Shown: positions 38,729 to 48,860 of the stretch, in pieces
Position numbering within the stretch: position 1 is the stretch's first letter
Layout of the letters: each line of letters starts with the position of its first letter
NCBI GenBank assembly: GCA_963700705.1
Contig: CAVOYQ010000009.1
Span: 186,001-250,000, forward strand
Length of the DNA: 64,000 nucleotides
Direction of reading: 5' to 3'
DNA from: JAHEFT01 sp963700705
GTDB taxonomy: Bacteria > Pseudomonadota > Gammaproteobacteria > Xanthomonadales > SZUA-36
Made by a program: the position numbers and the translations under genes
Notes under the pieces: model-generated
Told to the model about the DNA's origin: nothing
The model's input: the letters and a program-made list of their open reading frames with translations, nothing else
Databases searched by the model: none

Positions 38729-39823
38729 TCATCCGCCAAGGTACTTGCGCCGCGCTCGCTGGCTCAGCCGGGTCAGTATTTCGTAATTGATGGTGCCGGC
38801 GAGTTCGGCAACTTCTTCCAGGCTGATACCGGGTCCGATCAGGTCCACCATGTAGCCGGCCCGCAGCAGTTCATCGGGCACAGCGGTAACGTCGAGCATC
38901 ATGCTGTCCATGGATATTCGCCCCACCACCGGCACCCGGTGGCCGCCGATTGACGCCACTCCCCGGTTTCCCAGCGACCACGGGTAACCGTCTGCATAGC
39001 CGGTGCCGACGGTTGCGATTCGCATGCGGTTCTGCGCCGAGTAGGTCGCGCCGTACCCTATGGTTGTGCCTTCCTCGACTTCCCTGAGCTGGAGAATCTG
39101 GCTTTGCACCCTGAGTACCGGTTTGAGCTCCGGCCCGGGTTCCAGGGTGTCGTTCCGGTAGGGATTGCCGCCGAAAAGCGATATGCCCAGGCGCGCCATG
39201 TCGCCCGAGAACGCCTGGCCCAGCAGGCCGCCGGCCGAGTTGCCGATACAGGTGGGCGCGGGTGGCAACAGCTGGCGCAAGCGATCGAAACGTTCCAGCT
39301 GGTCCCGGGTTTTGTCCGAGCCGGGCTCATCAGCGCAGGCATAGTGCGTCATGACATAGCGGATCTCCAGCCAATCCATGTCATCCGGCCGTTCCAGCAG
39401 TTGCCTGAGTTCGAGTTCCCCGAAACCCAGCCTTGTCATGCCGGTGTCGATGTCGATGATCGCCGGCAGGGCGTGGCCGAGTTCGCGCGCCTGTTCGGCC
39501 CACAGTGCGCTGTGGGCGGGCGTGATCAAAACCGGCACCAGTCCCTGGTCACAAAATACGGCCAGGCTCTGCTCGGTAACGCCTTCCAGGATATAAATTT
39601 CAGCGTCCGGCAGCAGGGCGCGTAAAGTTATTCCTTCCTGGTGGGTTGCCGTGAAAAAATGGCGGCAACCGGCCCGCTTCAGGACCGGGGCGATTTTACG
39701 CACGCCCAGTCCGTAAGCGTCTGCCTTCACAACCGCGGCGCAGGTAACCGGATGCAGCTGCTCACTGCAAAACCGGTAGTTGGCCTCGAGAGCTTCCAGG
39801 TCAATGGTGATGAGAGTGCTCAT
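38729..39823 (-). CDS. alr: alanine racemase
   Basis: 364 residues. PLP enzyme making D-alanine for peptidoglycan. The PLP lysine is Lys33 in Val-Val-Lys-Ala-Asp-Ala-Tyr-Gly-Leu-Gly; the catalytic Tyr of the second domain is in Thr-Ile-Gly-Tyr-Gly-Ala-Thr-Tyr (Tyr257). The stretch Arg-Leu-Gly-Ile-Ser-Leu-Phe-Gly-Gly-Asn-Pro and the C-terminal Met-Asp-Ser-Met-Met-Leu-Asp-Val also fit. The end of the gene faces the aldolase gene 9 bases away. It follows the aldehyde dehydrogenase on the same strand, 17 bases apart, so the two may be co-transcribed. Confidence 0.95.
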   Translation of the reverse strand: MSTLITIDLEALEANYRFCSEQLHPVTCAAVVKADAYGLGVRKIAPVLKRAGCRHFFTATHQEGITLRALLPDAEIYILEGVTEQSLAVFCDQGLVPVLITPAHSALWAEQARELGHALPAIIDIDTGMTRLGFGELELRQLLERPDDMDWLEIRYVMTHYACADEPGSDKTRDQLERFDRLRQLLPPAPTCIGNSAGGLLGQAFSGDMARLGISLFGGNPYRNDTLEPGPELKPVLRVQSQILQLREVEEGTTIGYGATYSAQNRMRIATVGTGYADGYPWSLGNRGVASIGGHRVPVVGRISMDSMMLDVTAVPDELLRAGYMVDLIGPGISLEEVAELAGTINYEILTRLSQRARRKYLGG

Positions 39824-39840
39824 CCCGGAATGTGCCTGGA

Positions 39841-41263
39841 TCAGGCTCCCATGACCGCTTTGACTTCAAGGAAATCGTGCAGGCCGTGAATGCCCCATTC
39901 CCTGCCATTACCCGATTGCTTGTAGCCTCCGAAAGGCGCGAGTACATCGGTTGGGGCGCCGTTCAGGTGGACCATACCGGTCCGCAAGCGCTGCGCAACG
40001 TCCATCGCCTCTTCCTTGCTGCCGCCCCAGACGTAGCCGGAAAGACCGTAAATCGATTCGTTGGCGATATTCACTGCCTCGTCCAGGCTGGCATATGGAA
40101 TCATGCACAGCACCGGCCCGAAAATCTCTTCACGGGCTACCGTCATCCCGTTGTTCACGTCCCGGAGTACCGTCGGTCTGACAAAGTAGCCGGTTTCCAG
40201 TCCTTCGGGTTTACCGGGTCCGCCGGCGGCGATTGCCGCACCTTCGGCCATACCCGCTTTGATCAGGCCCTGGATCCTGTTGAATTGGGCTTCGCTGATC
40301 ACCGGCCCGATGTCCGTTTCCGGATCATTCGGGTCACCCGCTCGCGTCGCATTGGCGACTTTCGCCGCGATGGCAACCGCTTTCTCGTAGAGGGATTCCG
40401 GCACCAGCATCCGGCTGGGGGCGTTACAGGACTGTCCGCTATTGTGAAACATGCTGTGCACGCCATTGCTGATGGCTTCCTCGAGCGGCGCGCTTTCCAG
40501 GATGATGTTGGCGGATTTTCCGCCAAGTTCCTGCGCAACCCTCTTGACCGTTTCGGCCGCGGCCCTTGCCACCAGCACACCCGCACGGGTTGACCCGGTA
40601 AATGAGACCATGTCGATGCCGGGGTGGCGGGAAATCGCCGCGCCGACACCGGGTCCGTCGCCGTGGACCAGGTTGAATACACCGGCTGGAACGCCTGCGG
40701 CAGCCAGTACTTCGGCAAAAATAGTCGCGTCCACCGGCGCAATCTCACTGGGCTTGAGAACGACCGTGCAGCCTGCTGCCAGGGCTGGAGCGACCTTGCA
40801 TGCGATCTGGTTGATCGGCCAGTTCCAGGGTGTGATCAGGCCGCAAACACCGACAGGCTCCCTGATAACGGTTGAACTTCCGACCTTCTCCTTCAGCGGC
40901 AGCGCTTTCAATGCAGCGACAGCCGCCTTCAGATGCCCCAGCCCTGAGCCGGCCTGCGCACGCATCGAAAACGCCGCGGGTGCGCCCATTTCAGCAGTGA
41001 TTGCGGCGGCGATTTCGTTCCAACGGGTTTTGTAGGCTTCCATGATCCGGCCCAGCAATTCCAGACGCTGTTCCACGCGTCCAGGTCGAGAAGCTTTCAA
41101 AAGCGGATCTGGCGGCCGCAACCGCGGCGTCCACGTCCTCAGCTGTTCCCAGGCAAACCGTGCCGATGGAAGTTTCGGTGGCGGGGTTGATGATGTCGCG
41201 AAGGGTGCCGGCGGTGGAATTCACCCACTCGCCATTGATGTAGTGCCTGGTGCAATCGTACAT
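39841..41263 (-). CDS. NAD(P)-dependent aldehyde dehydrogenase (one frame break)
   Basis: 473 residues after repair, the normal ALDH length. The N-terminal 60 residues (Tyr-Ile-Asn-Gly-Glu-Trp-Val, Ile-Asn-Pro-Ala-Thr-Glu) are in one frame and the rest (from Val-Glu-Gln-Arg-Leu-Glu-Leu-Leu) in another; one extra base near 41080 explains it. Catalytic Cys lies in Asn-Ser-Gly-Gln-Ser-Cys-Asn-Ala-Pro-Ser and Glu in Glu-Leu-Gly-Gly-Lys-Ser; Pro-Trp-Asn-Trp-Pro and Phe-Thr-Gly-Ser-Thr are the NAD-site motifs. The substrate is unknown. It is divergent from an acyl-CoA ligase gene 77 bases away, a plausible pair for acid or aldehyde catabolism. Confidence 0.88.
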
Positions 41264-41340
41264 GGAAAAATTACCTGTCTGGTTTAGGGTAGGACAATCA
41301 GTACATAATAAGGCAAATCCAGAATTGAGAGGACCATTAC

Positions 41341-42963
41341 ATGCTCGGTTTAATGCAAGACTATCCGCTGCTGGTACATACCATACTCGACCATGCCGCG
41401 CTCAATCACGCAGAGCGCGAAATGGTCACCCGGAGTGTCGAAGGCCCGATTCGCCGCACGACTTTGGCAGCCATCCGTTCCCGCGCCCTGCGGGTGGCCA
41501 AGGCGCTGGATCAGGACGGTGTGAGGCCGGGTCAGCGGATTGCGACCATGGCCTGGAATACGGAACGCCATGTCGAGGCCTGGTTCGGTATCATGGGCGG
41601 AGGCGCAATTTGCCATACGCTGAATCCGCGGCTTTTCGCCGAGCAGCTTGATTACATCATTAACCACGCCGAAGACGACATCGTGTTCGTCGATCTGACA
41701 TTTGTGCCGGTTCTCGAAGCGATCGCAGATAAATTGGCCAGCGTCAGGAAGTACATCATTTTGACGGACGCGGAACACATGCCGGCAACCCGACTGCCCA
41801 ACGCGGTTGCTTTTGAGGACTGGATCGGGGCCGTTGACGACGACTACCAGTGGAAAAAATTTGACGAAAATACTGCAGCCGCATTGTGCTACACGTCCGG
41901 GACCACCGGAAACCCGAAGGGCGTTCTGTATTCACACCGGTCCAATGTCCTGCACGGGATGATGTGCAACACGCCCGACGTGTTCGGTTTGCGTTCCGAG
42001 GACGCGATCCTCGCGATCGTGCCGATGTTTCACGCCAATGCCTGGGCGTTGACATACGCGGCCCCGGCGGCAGGCGCCAAACTGGTGATGCCCGGCCCCG
42101 GCATGGACGGGCCGAGTATTTACGAGCTACTGGAAACGGAAAGAGTGACTGCTACCGCCGCGGTTCCCACCGTGTGGCTAGGCTTGCTCCAATACCTTGA
42201 GCAAACGGGCAAGAAATTGCCTTATCTCAACCGGGTCGTGGTGGGTGGCGCGGCCTGCCCGCCGATGATGATTCGCAAGTTCGAAGTGGATTACGGGGTT
42301 GAAGTCATCCATGGTTGGGGGATGACCGAAATGTCGCCGATTGGCACGACCGGGAAAATGAAAGCGGCTACGTCAATCCTGGACCGGGAAACACAGCTCA
42401 AGCTGAAGGAAAAGCAGGGCCGTACACCGTACCTGGTTGAAATGAAAACGGTTGACGATGAGGGCAGGGAATTACCCCGGGACGGCAAATCGTCCGGCCA
42501 CCTGCTGGTCAAGGGGCCGTGCGTTTCCAGCGGTTATTTCAAACTGGATGAGCCCGTCCTGACCCAGGACGGCTGGTTCGATACCGGGGACATCGCGAAC
42601 ATCGATCCGCTCGGTTTCATGCAGGTAACGGACCGCGACAAGGACGTGATCAAGTCCGGTGGCGAGTGGATATCATCCATCGAAGTTGAAAACGTGGCAG
42701 TGGGTTGCCCCGGGGTTGCCGAGGCTGCGGTGATCGGACTGCCCCACCCCAAGTGGAGCGAAAGACCGTTGTTGATCGTCACCAGGGAATCGGGATCAGA
42801 AATTGATGCCGGCACAGTCCTGAAATTCCTGGAGGGAAAGATCGCCAGGTGGTGGATGCCGGATGACGTGATTTTCGTCAAGGAAATTCCACACACGGCA
42901 ACCGGAAAAATCCAGAAAATGGAATTGCGCAAGCGATTCAGTGATCACAAATTTACTGCCTAG
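41341..42963 (+). CDS. acyl-CoA ligase, DmdB-like (methylthiopropionyl- or fatty-acyl-CoA)
   Basis: 540 residues of the ANL family. AMP-binding loop Tyr-Thr-Ser-Gly-Thr-Thr-Gly-Asn-Pro-Lys-Gly; Gly-Trp-Gly-Met-Thr-Glu-Met-Ser-Pro; Asp-Gly-Trp-Phe-Asp-Thr-Gly-Asp; hinge Asp-Lys-Asp-Val-Ile-Lys-Ser-Gly-Gly-Glu-Trp-Ile-Ser-Ser; C-terminal catalytic Lys in Thr-Ala-Thr-Gly-Lys-Ile-Gln-Lys. From memory the whole sequence follows the Ruegeria DmdB type closely (start Met-Leu-Gly-x-Met, Tyr-Ser-His-Arg-Ser, Met-Phe-His-x-Asn-Ala-Trp). DmdB activates 3-methylthiopropionate but also other short acids, so the substrate is open. The stop is 8 bases from the fdsG start. Confidence 0.83.
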   Translation: MLGLMQDYPLLVHTILDHAALNHAEREMVTRSVEGPIRRTTLAAIRSRALRVAKALDQDGVRPGQRIATMAWNTERHVEAWFGIMGGGAICHTLNPRLFAEQLDYIINHAEDDIVFVDLTFVPVLEAIADKLASVRKYIILTDAEHMPATRLPNAVAFEDWIGAVDDDYQWKKFDENTAAALCYTSGTTGNPKGVLYSHRSNVLHGMMCNTPDVFGLRSEDAILAIVPMFHANAWALTYAAPAAGAKLVMPGPGMDGPSIYELLETERVTATAAVPTVWLGLLQYLEQTGKKLPYLNRVVVGGAACPPMMIRKFEVDYGVEVIHGWGMTEMSPIGTTGKMKAATSILDRETQLKLKEKQGRTPYLVEMKTVDDEGRELPRDGKSSGHLLVKGPCVSSGYFKLDEPVLTQDGWFDTGDIANIDPLGFMQVTDRDKDVIKSGGEWISSIEVENVAVGCPGVAEAAVIGLPHPKWSERPLLIVTRESGSEIDAGTVLKFLEGKIARWWMPDDVIFVKEIPHTATGKIQKMELRKRFSDHKFTA

Positions 42964-42970
42964 GGACTTT

Positions 42971-43450
42971 ATGAATTCTTCAGCTGTATCACTCCGGGAA
43001 GTGGTCGAGCAAGCCGTTGAACAGCATCGCGGAAAAATCGGCGCGCTGATGCCGGTTCTGCATTCGATCCAGGAAACCTTTGGCTTCATTCCCACGGAAG
43101 CCGTGCCGATAATGGCCAGTGCGCTGAGCCTGTCCCGGGCGGAAGTGCATGGCGTAATGAGTTTCTACCATGATTTCCGGACTGAACCGGCCGGCGAGCA
43201 TATCGTTCAACTGTGCCGGGCGGAGGCCTGCCAGGCCATGGGTGCCCGAGAACTGGAGGCACACGCCCGTGAACGCCTGGGTGTCGGATTCGGTGAAACA
43301 ACGGCTGACGGCCTGTTCACGCTTGAGCCGGTTTATTGCCTTGGCAATTGTGCCTGCTCTCCGTCCATACGGGTCGATGACGCAACCTATGCGAGGGTTA
43401 CCGCCGAAAAATTCGACGCTTTGATTGCCGGGTTGGAGGCGAAGGAATGA
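42971..43450 (+). CDS. fdsG: NAD-dependent formate dehydrogenase gamma subunit
   Basis: 159 residues of the NuoE family. The thioredoxin-like domain binds one [2Fe-2S] through Cys in Leu-Cys-Arg-Ala-Glu-Ala-Cys and Tyr-Cys-Leu-Gly-Asn-Cys-Ala-Cys-Ser-Pro. Also typical: Leu-His-Ser-Ile-Gln-Glu-Thr-Phe-Gly-Phe-Ile-Pro and His-Gly-Val-Met-Ser-Phe-Tyr-His-Asp-Phe-Arg. It passes electrons from formate towards the diaphorase FdsB. The start is the ATG at 42971, since an earlier in-frame start lies inside the ligase gene. It overlaps fdsB by 4 bases. Confidence 0.93.
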   Translation: MNSSAVSLREVVEQAVEQHRGKIGALMPVLHSIQETFGFIPTEAVPIMASALSLSRAEVHGVMSFYHDFRTEPAGEHIVQLCRAEACQAMGARELEAHARERLGVGFGETTADGLFTLEPVYCLGNCACSPSIRVDDATYARVTAEKFDALIAGLEAKE

Positions 43451-44984
43451 GCGCATACAAAATCTTCATCCCCGGTGATACAACGGCTCGTGCGCTGGGC
43501 GCCGATGAAGTTGCGGCTTCGATTGAGGCGGCTGCAAAGAGCAGTGGAATCCCGGTTGAACTGGTGCGCAATGGATCTCGCGGCGCCTTCTGGCTGGAAC
43601 CACTGGTTGAAGTTGAGACAGAATCCGGGCGCATGGCTTTCGGTCCGGTTACACCTGGAGACGTGCCGGGTTTGTTCGAGTCAGGATTTCCGGGCGGTAA
43701 CGGCCATGCCCTGTCACTGGGTCCCGTGACAGGGATAGACTGGCTGGCCAGCCAGCAGAGGCTTACCTTTTCCCGGGCCGGCTGGACCGACCCGCTATCC
43801 CTGGATGATTACCGCTCCATGGGTGGTTACCGGGGGCTGGAGCGCGCACTGCAAGATGTCTGCCCAGGCGATTGTCGATGAGGTCAAGGAATCCGGGCTG
43901 CGGGGCCGGGGAGGGGCCGCATTTCCCACCGGTATCAAGTGGCAAACGGTCCTGGATGCGCCGGCCGGCCAGAAATATATTGTCTGCAATGCAGATGAGG
44001 GCGATTCGGGCACCTTTGCCGATCGCCTGCTGATGGAGGCTGACCCGTACCAGTTAATCGAGGGAATGACCATCGCAGGCCTGGCAGTGGGCGCCACCAG
44101 GGGATTTATCTATCTGCGTTCCGAGTACCCGCGCTGCAAAACCGTGTTGAATGAAGCGATTAACCGCGCAGAAAAGGATGGCCTGCTGGGTGATGCGATC
44201 CTGGGAACCGACCGCGGGTTCCGGCTGGAATTGCGGATCGGAGCCGGGGCGTATATCTGCGGCGAGGAAACCTCCCTGCTCGACAGTCTCGAGGGGAAGA
44301 GGGGGCATGGTCCGGTTCAAGCCGCCGCTGCCAGCCATCAAGGGTTTGATGGGTCAGCCCACGGTAGTTAACAATGTCCTGTCACTCGGTGCTGTCAGCA
44401 CGATCCTGGCGGAAGGCGCTGCGTTTTACCGCGATTACGGCACAGGCCGTTCCCGCGGGACCCTGACGGTACAACTGGCCGGTAACATCAGGCGGGGCGG
44501 ACTGGTTGAAATTCCTTTTGGAGCAACATTGCGCGAATTGGTACAAGGGTATGGTGGCGGCACCGCCAGCGGCCGGCCGGTGCGCGCAATCCAGGTCGGC
44601 GGACCACTGGGCGCCTACCTGCCCGAAGCGGACTGGGACGTGGCCCTGGATTATGAGGCGCTTGGCGGTATCGGAGCGATGTTGGGTCACGGCGGAATCG
44701 TGGTGTTTGATGACACCGTGGACATGGCGCAGCAGGCGCGTTTTGCAATGGAGTTCTGCGCTGTTGAGTCCTGCGGCAAGTGCACGCCTTGCCGGGTGGG
44801 TTCAGTCCGTGGCGTTGAAGTGATCGATCGCATCGTCGCCGGGCAGGACCGGGAAACCCATTTCCAGGTCCTCGAAGATCTTTGCGATACCATGGACAAG
44901 GGCTCGCTTTGTGCCATGGGGGGATTAACGCCAATGCCGGTGCGTAGTGCCGTCAGGCATTTTAAGGAAGATTTTGGAGGCTGA
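43447..44984 (+). CDS. fdsB: NAD-dependent formate dehydrogenase beta (diaphorase) subunit, two frame breaks
   Basis: 511 residues after repair, family length. It is NuoF-like: FMN and NADH binding in Gly-Leu-Arg-Gly-Arg-Gly-Gly-Ala-Ala-Phe-Pro-Thr-Gly-Ile-Lys-Trp and Asn-Ala-Asp-Glu-Gly-Asp-Ser-Gly-Thr-Phe, and [4Fe-4S] ligation in Glu-Ser-Cys-Gly-Lys-Cys-Thr-Pro-Cys-Arg. The first 135 residues are the thioredoxin-like extension seen in FdsB. Breaks: an extra A in AA at 43853-43854 and an extra G in the GGGGG at 44301-44305, each removed without losing similarity. It reduces NAD+ with electrons from FdsA/FdsG. Confidence 0.9.
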
Positions 44985-44990
44985 CTGATT

Positions 44991-47831
44991 ATGTTCGAAC
45001 GACACACAGACATGGGAACCCCGCTGCCGCTGAAAATCGGGATGCCGGTTACGCTGAGTATCGATGGCAACAACGTAACCGTCCCCGGCGGTTCATCGGT
45101 CATGCGCGCCGCGGCCCTGGCGGGCGTGAAGGTACCCAAACTGTGTGCCACGGACAGCCTCGATGCGTTCGGGTCATGCCGGGTGTGCCTGGTCGAAATC
45201 GAAGGCCGCAAAGGCTTTCCGGCCTCCTGCACCACGGAAGTGGAAGAAGGAATGGCAGTCACCACGCAATCTAAACGCCTCGACGGTTTGCGCCGCAACG
45301 TGGTCGAGTTGTACGTGTCGGATCACCCCCTGGAATGCGTCACCTGTTCCGCCAACGGCGAATGTGAATTGCAGGACGTTGCCCAGGCCCTCGGGGTGGA
45401 AAGCAGCCGTTACGGGCTGGACGGCGCCGGCCACCGGGACAGTGCCCGGGACGAATCCAATCCCTATTTCACCTTCAACCCGGCGCAATGCATCGTTTGT
45501 TATCGTTGTGTCAGGGCCTGCGACGACATCCAGGGAACCTTCGCGCTGACCGTCGACGGTCGCGGATTCAAATCGAAAGTCACTGCCGGGCAGTTAGACA
45601 GCTTCATGGCCTCCGATTGCGTTTCCTGCGGCGCCTGTGTGAATAGCTGCCCGACCGAAGCGCTGATGGAAAAGACGATTATCGAGCATGGACTGCCGGA
45701 ACGCAGCGTCACCACCACTTGCGCCTATTGCGGCGTGGGCTGCTCGTTCCACGCAGAACTGAAAGGGGACACGGTTCTGCGCATGACGCCCAACAAGAAC
45801 GGCCACGCAAACGAGGGCCATGCCTGTATCAAGGGCCGGTTCGCGTTCGGATATGCTACGCACAAGGACCGTATCATGCGGCCGATGATCCGGGAAAACA
45901 TCGATGATCCCTGGCGCGAGGTCAGCTGGGAAGAGGCGTTCCAATATACAGCCACCCGTTTGCGGGCGATCCAGGAAAAGTATGGCCGCGACAGCATCGG
46001 CGGAATTACTTCGTCGCGCTGTACCAACGAGGAAACCTACCTGGTGCAGAAAATGGTCCGCGCCGCGTTCGGCAACAATAATGTCGACACCTGCGCCCGC
46101 GTCTGCCATTCGCCGACCGGCTACGGCCTGAAAACCACGCTGGGTGAATCGGCCGGCACCCAGGCTTTCAGTTCTGTCGCCATGTCGGACGTCATACTGG
46201 TGATGGGCGCCAACCCCAGTGACGCGCACCCGGTGTTCGCCTCGCGGCTGAAGCGCCGCCTGCGCGAGGGGGCCAAACTGATCGTCGCCGACCCCCGGCG
46301 CATCGAATTGGTCAACGCACCGCATGTCCGGGCCGAACACCACCTGGCGCTTCGCCCCGGCAGCAACGTGGCATTCATCAACGCGATGGCGCACGTCGTT
46401 GTCACCGAGGGCCTGGAAGACCAGGCCTTCATCGCGGAGCGCTGCGAACCGGGACCCTACCAGAAATGGCGGGAATTCATCTCCGGCGAACAGAATTCGC
46501 CGGAAATGACCGAGCGGATCACCGGCATTCCGGCCGAGCAGCTAAGGGCCGCGGCCCGTCTTTTTGCCGGCGCGGGCAATGCGGCCATCTACTACGGGCT
46601 GGGCGTTTCCGAACACAGCCAGGGTTCGACCACCGTGATGGGGATCGCCAACCTGGCGATGGTAACCGGAAACCTTGGCCGCGAAGGCGTTGGCGTGAAC
46701 CCGTTGCGGGGCCAGAACAACGTGCAGGGGTCCTGTGACATGGGCTCGTTTCCACACGAATTGCCCGGTTACCGTCACATCTCGGACCCGGCGGTGCGCG
46801 GCCTGTTCGAGGCGGAATGGAATACGAGCCTGCAGGACGTTCCCGGTCTGCGCATTCCGAACATGTTCGATGCATCGATCAGCGGAAATTTCAAAGGTCT
46901 TTATGTCCAGGGCGAGGATGTCGCCCAGAGCGACCCGAACACCCAACACGTGGAAAATGCGCTCAAATCACTGGAGTGCCTGGTCGTGCAGGATATTTTC
47001 CTGAACGAAACGGCCCGCTTCGCGCATGTGCTTCTGCCGGGTTCGTCCTTCCTGGAGAAGAACGGGACGTTCACCAATGCGGAGCGGCGGATTTCAATGG
47101 TCCGCAAGGCCATCGAACCGCTGGCCGGGCTGGAAGACTGGGAAGTGACCATGGCGCTGAGCAACGCAATGGGCTATCCGATGAACTACGCTCACCCGTC
47201 GGAAATCATGGATGAAATCGCCAGGCTCACACCGACCTTCAAGGGTGTGAGCTATGAAAAGCTGGACCGCCTCGGGAGTATTCAGTGGCCCTGCAATGAC
47301 GAAGCGCCTGACGGTACGCCAACCATGCATGTGAACGAATTCGTGCGGGGTAAAGGCTATTTTGCCATCACCGGCTTTGTCCCGACCGAGGAGCGATCAA
47401 CCCGCAAATACCCTTTGCTGATGACCACCGGGCGCATCCTGTCCCAGTACAACGTGGGGGCCCAGACGCGACGGACGGCCAATTCGGAGTTCTACAGCGA
47501 GGACGTGCTGGAAATCCATCCTTTCGACGCCGAAGAGCGCGGAATCGGTGAAGGCGACTGGTGCGGCATTACCAGCCGGGCGGGTGAGACCGTGCTGCGG
47601 GCTGTGCTCACGGACCGCGTCCAGCCCGGAGTGGTTTACACAACCTTCCATTTTCCTTCCAGCGGCGCCAATGTCATCACCACGGACAATTCCGACTGGG
47701 CGACCAACTGCCCGGAATACAAAGTCACCGCGGTGCAGGTCAGCCATGTCAGGGAGCCTTCCGAGTGGCAGAAAGAATACCGTGAATTCGCCAGCCGGCA
47801 GGAGGAGTTACTGGACAAGGCGCGTGTCTGA
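44991..47831 (+). CDS. fdsA: NAD-dependent formate dehydrogenase alpha (catalytic, Mo-bis-MGD) subunit
   Basis: 946 residues. The N-terminal NuoG-like part has a [2Fe-2S] ferredoxin domain (Cys-Arg-Val-Cys) and two [4Fe-4S] sets (Cys-Ile-Val-Cys-Tyr-Arg-Cys; Cys-Val-Ser-Cys-Gly-Ala-Cys). The molybdopterin part opens with Cys-Ala-Tyr-Cys-Gly-Val-Gly-Cys. The Mo ligand is Cys372, followed by His373 (Asp-Thr-Cys-Ala-Arg-Val-Cys-His-Ser-Pro), where selenoprotein FdhF has Sec, so this is the Cys form. It oxidises formate to CO2, and related enzymes also reduce CO2. It is cytosolic, with no Tat signal. It starts 6 bases after fdsB and overlaps fdhD by 8. Confidence 0.97.
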   Translation: MFERHTDMGTPLPLKIGMPVTLSIDGNNVTVPGGSSVMRAAALAGVKVPKLCATDSLDAFGSCRVCLVEIEGRKGFPASCTTEVEEGMAVTTQSKRLDGLRRNVVELYVSDHPLECVTCSANGECELQDVAQALGVESSRYGLDGAGHRDSARDESNPYFTFNPAQCIVCYRCVRACDDIQGTFALTVDGRGFKSKVTAGQLDSFMASDCVSCGACVNSCPTEALMEKTIIEHGLPERSVTTTCAYCGVGCSFHAELKGDTVLRMTPNKNGHANEGHACIKGRFAFGYATHKDRIMRPMIRENIDDPWREVSWEEAFQYTATRLRAIQEKYGRDSIGGITSSRCTNEETYLVQKMVRAAFGNNNVDTCARVCHSPTGYGLKTTLGESAGTQAFSSVAMSDVILVMGANPSDAHPVFASRLKRRLREGAKLIVADPRRIELVNAPHVRAEHHLALRPGSNVAFINAMAHVVVTEGLEDQAFIAERCEPGPYQKWREFISGEQNSPEMTERITGIPAEQLRAAARLFAGAGNAAIYYGLGVSEHSQGSTTVMGIANLAMVTGNLGREGVGVNPLRGQNNVQGSCDMGSFPHELPGYRHISDPAVRGLFEAEWNTSLQDVPGLRIPNMFDASISGNFKGLYVQGEDVAQSDPNTQHVENALKSLECLVVQDIFLNETARFAHVLLPGSSFLEKNGTFTNAERRISMVRKAIEPLAGLEDWEVTMALSNAMGYPMNYAHPSEIMDEIARLTPTFKGVSYEKLDRLGSIQWPCNDEAPDGTPTMHVNEFVRGKGYFAITGFVPTEERSTRKYPLLMTTGRILSQYNVGAQTRRTANSEFYSEDVLEIHPFDAEERGIGEGDWCGITSRAGETVLRAVLTDRVQPGVVYTTFHFPSSGANVITTDNSDWATNCPEYKVTAVQVSHVREPSEWQKEYREFASRQEELLDKARV

Positions 47832-48664
47832 ATCCGGCCGTGTCCGCGTCATGAACTGGCGCCGGGATCCGGCAAGCGGTCATACCGGTGCAGACGAATT
47901 CAGGACCGACCGGATCGCGGCCGAAGTGCCCGTTGCGCTTACCTACAATCGCATGTCGCACGTGGTGATGATGGCGACGCCGCTTGACCTGGAGGACTTT
48001 GCGGTGGGGTTTTCAACGACCGAGGGACTGGTTGGCGGCCTCGGACGACATCAGCGGTATCCGGATCATTCCGCGCCCGGGCGGTATTGAACTGGCGCTG
48101 ACCATCAGCGAGGACTGGTTCGATCGCCTGGCGACCCGGCGTCGCAACCTGGTGGGGCGGACCGGCTGCGGTCTTTGCGGGGCTGAGAATATCGAGCAGG
48201 CCCTGCGTTATCCGAAACCGGTGGGCCGGAATTTTTCGGTCCGTCATGCGGCATTGCAGGCAGCCGTGAGCGACCTCGAGAACCACCAGCCGTTGCAGGC
48301 CGAGACTGGCGCCACCCACGGGGCCGCCTGGTGCGGGGCCGATGGGAGGATTATCGCCGTGCGCGAGGATGTGGGCCGTCATAACGCCCTCGACAAGCTG
48401 ATTGGCAGCCTGGTCCGCGCATCCTGGCAACCGGAAGCTGGTTTTGTGCTGGTATCCAGCCGGGCAAGTTATGAAATGGTCTATAAAGCGGCTGCGGCGG
48501 GCATCGAGTTGATCATGGCGGTTTCGGCCCCGACGACATTGGCGGTCGAGTTTGCCGAACGTTCGGGCGTGACGCTGGTGGGTTTCGCCCGGCCGGGCCG
48601 GCATAATATCTACACGTTTCCCGGAAAGAATTTCGGAAGGGTTTTAAATGAGCCAGGAAGCTGA
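47824..48664 (+). CDS. fdhD: formate dehydrogenase accessory sulfurtransferase (one frame break)
   Basis: 279 residues after repair. It transfers sulfur from a cysteine desulfurase to the Mo-bis-MGD cofactor, needed for active FdsA. The working motif Gly-Arg-Thr-Gly-Cys-Gly-Leu-Cys-Gly has both sulfur-relay Cys. Also seen: Pro-Val-Ala-Leu-Thr-Tyr-Asn-Arg-Met-Ser-His-Val-Val-Met-Met-Ala, and Glu-Asp-Val-Gly-Arg-His-Asn-Ala-Leu-Asp-Lys. An extra T at 48032-48033 breaks the frame. Start: GTG 47824 (overlaps fdsA by 8) or ATG 47851; family length fits both. Its position between fdsA and fdsD and its 17-base overlap with fdsD show a dedicated operon. Confidence 0.91.
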
Positions 48665-48860
48665 GCAACTCGTTAAAATGGTGAACCAGATCGCGGACAA
48701 CTTCAGTTTCCACGATGACGCGGTGGATCGTATCGCCGACCACCTGCTGCGGTTCTGGGCGCCGTCCATGCAGACCAAGCTGATCGAATACGACAAGGCG
48801 CTCAGGGCGGAACTGAAACCAGCGGCACGGGAAGCACTGAAGCGCCTGGTCGTGGAATGA
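48648..48860 (+). CDS. fdsD: formate dehydrogenase delta subunit
   Basis: 70 residues. Small helical protein beginning Ser-Gln-Glu-Ala-Glu-Gln-Leu-Val-Lys-Met-Val-Asn-Gln-Ile-Ala-Asp-Asn-Phe, with His-Leu-Leu-Arg-Phe-Trp-Ala-Pro-Ser-Met in the middle, the FdsD signature. In Rhodobacter and Cupriavidus it is needed for mature FdsABG. It overlaps fdhD by 17 bases and mobA by 4 bases (ATGA). Confidence 0.93.
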   Translation: MSQEAEQLVKMVNQIADNFSFHDDAVDRIADHLLRFWAPSMQTKLIEYDKALRAELKPAAREALKRLVVE

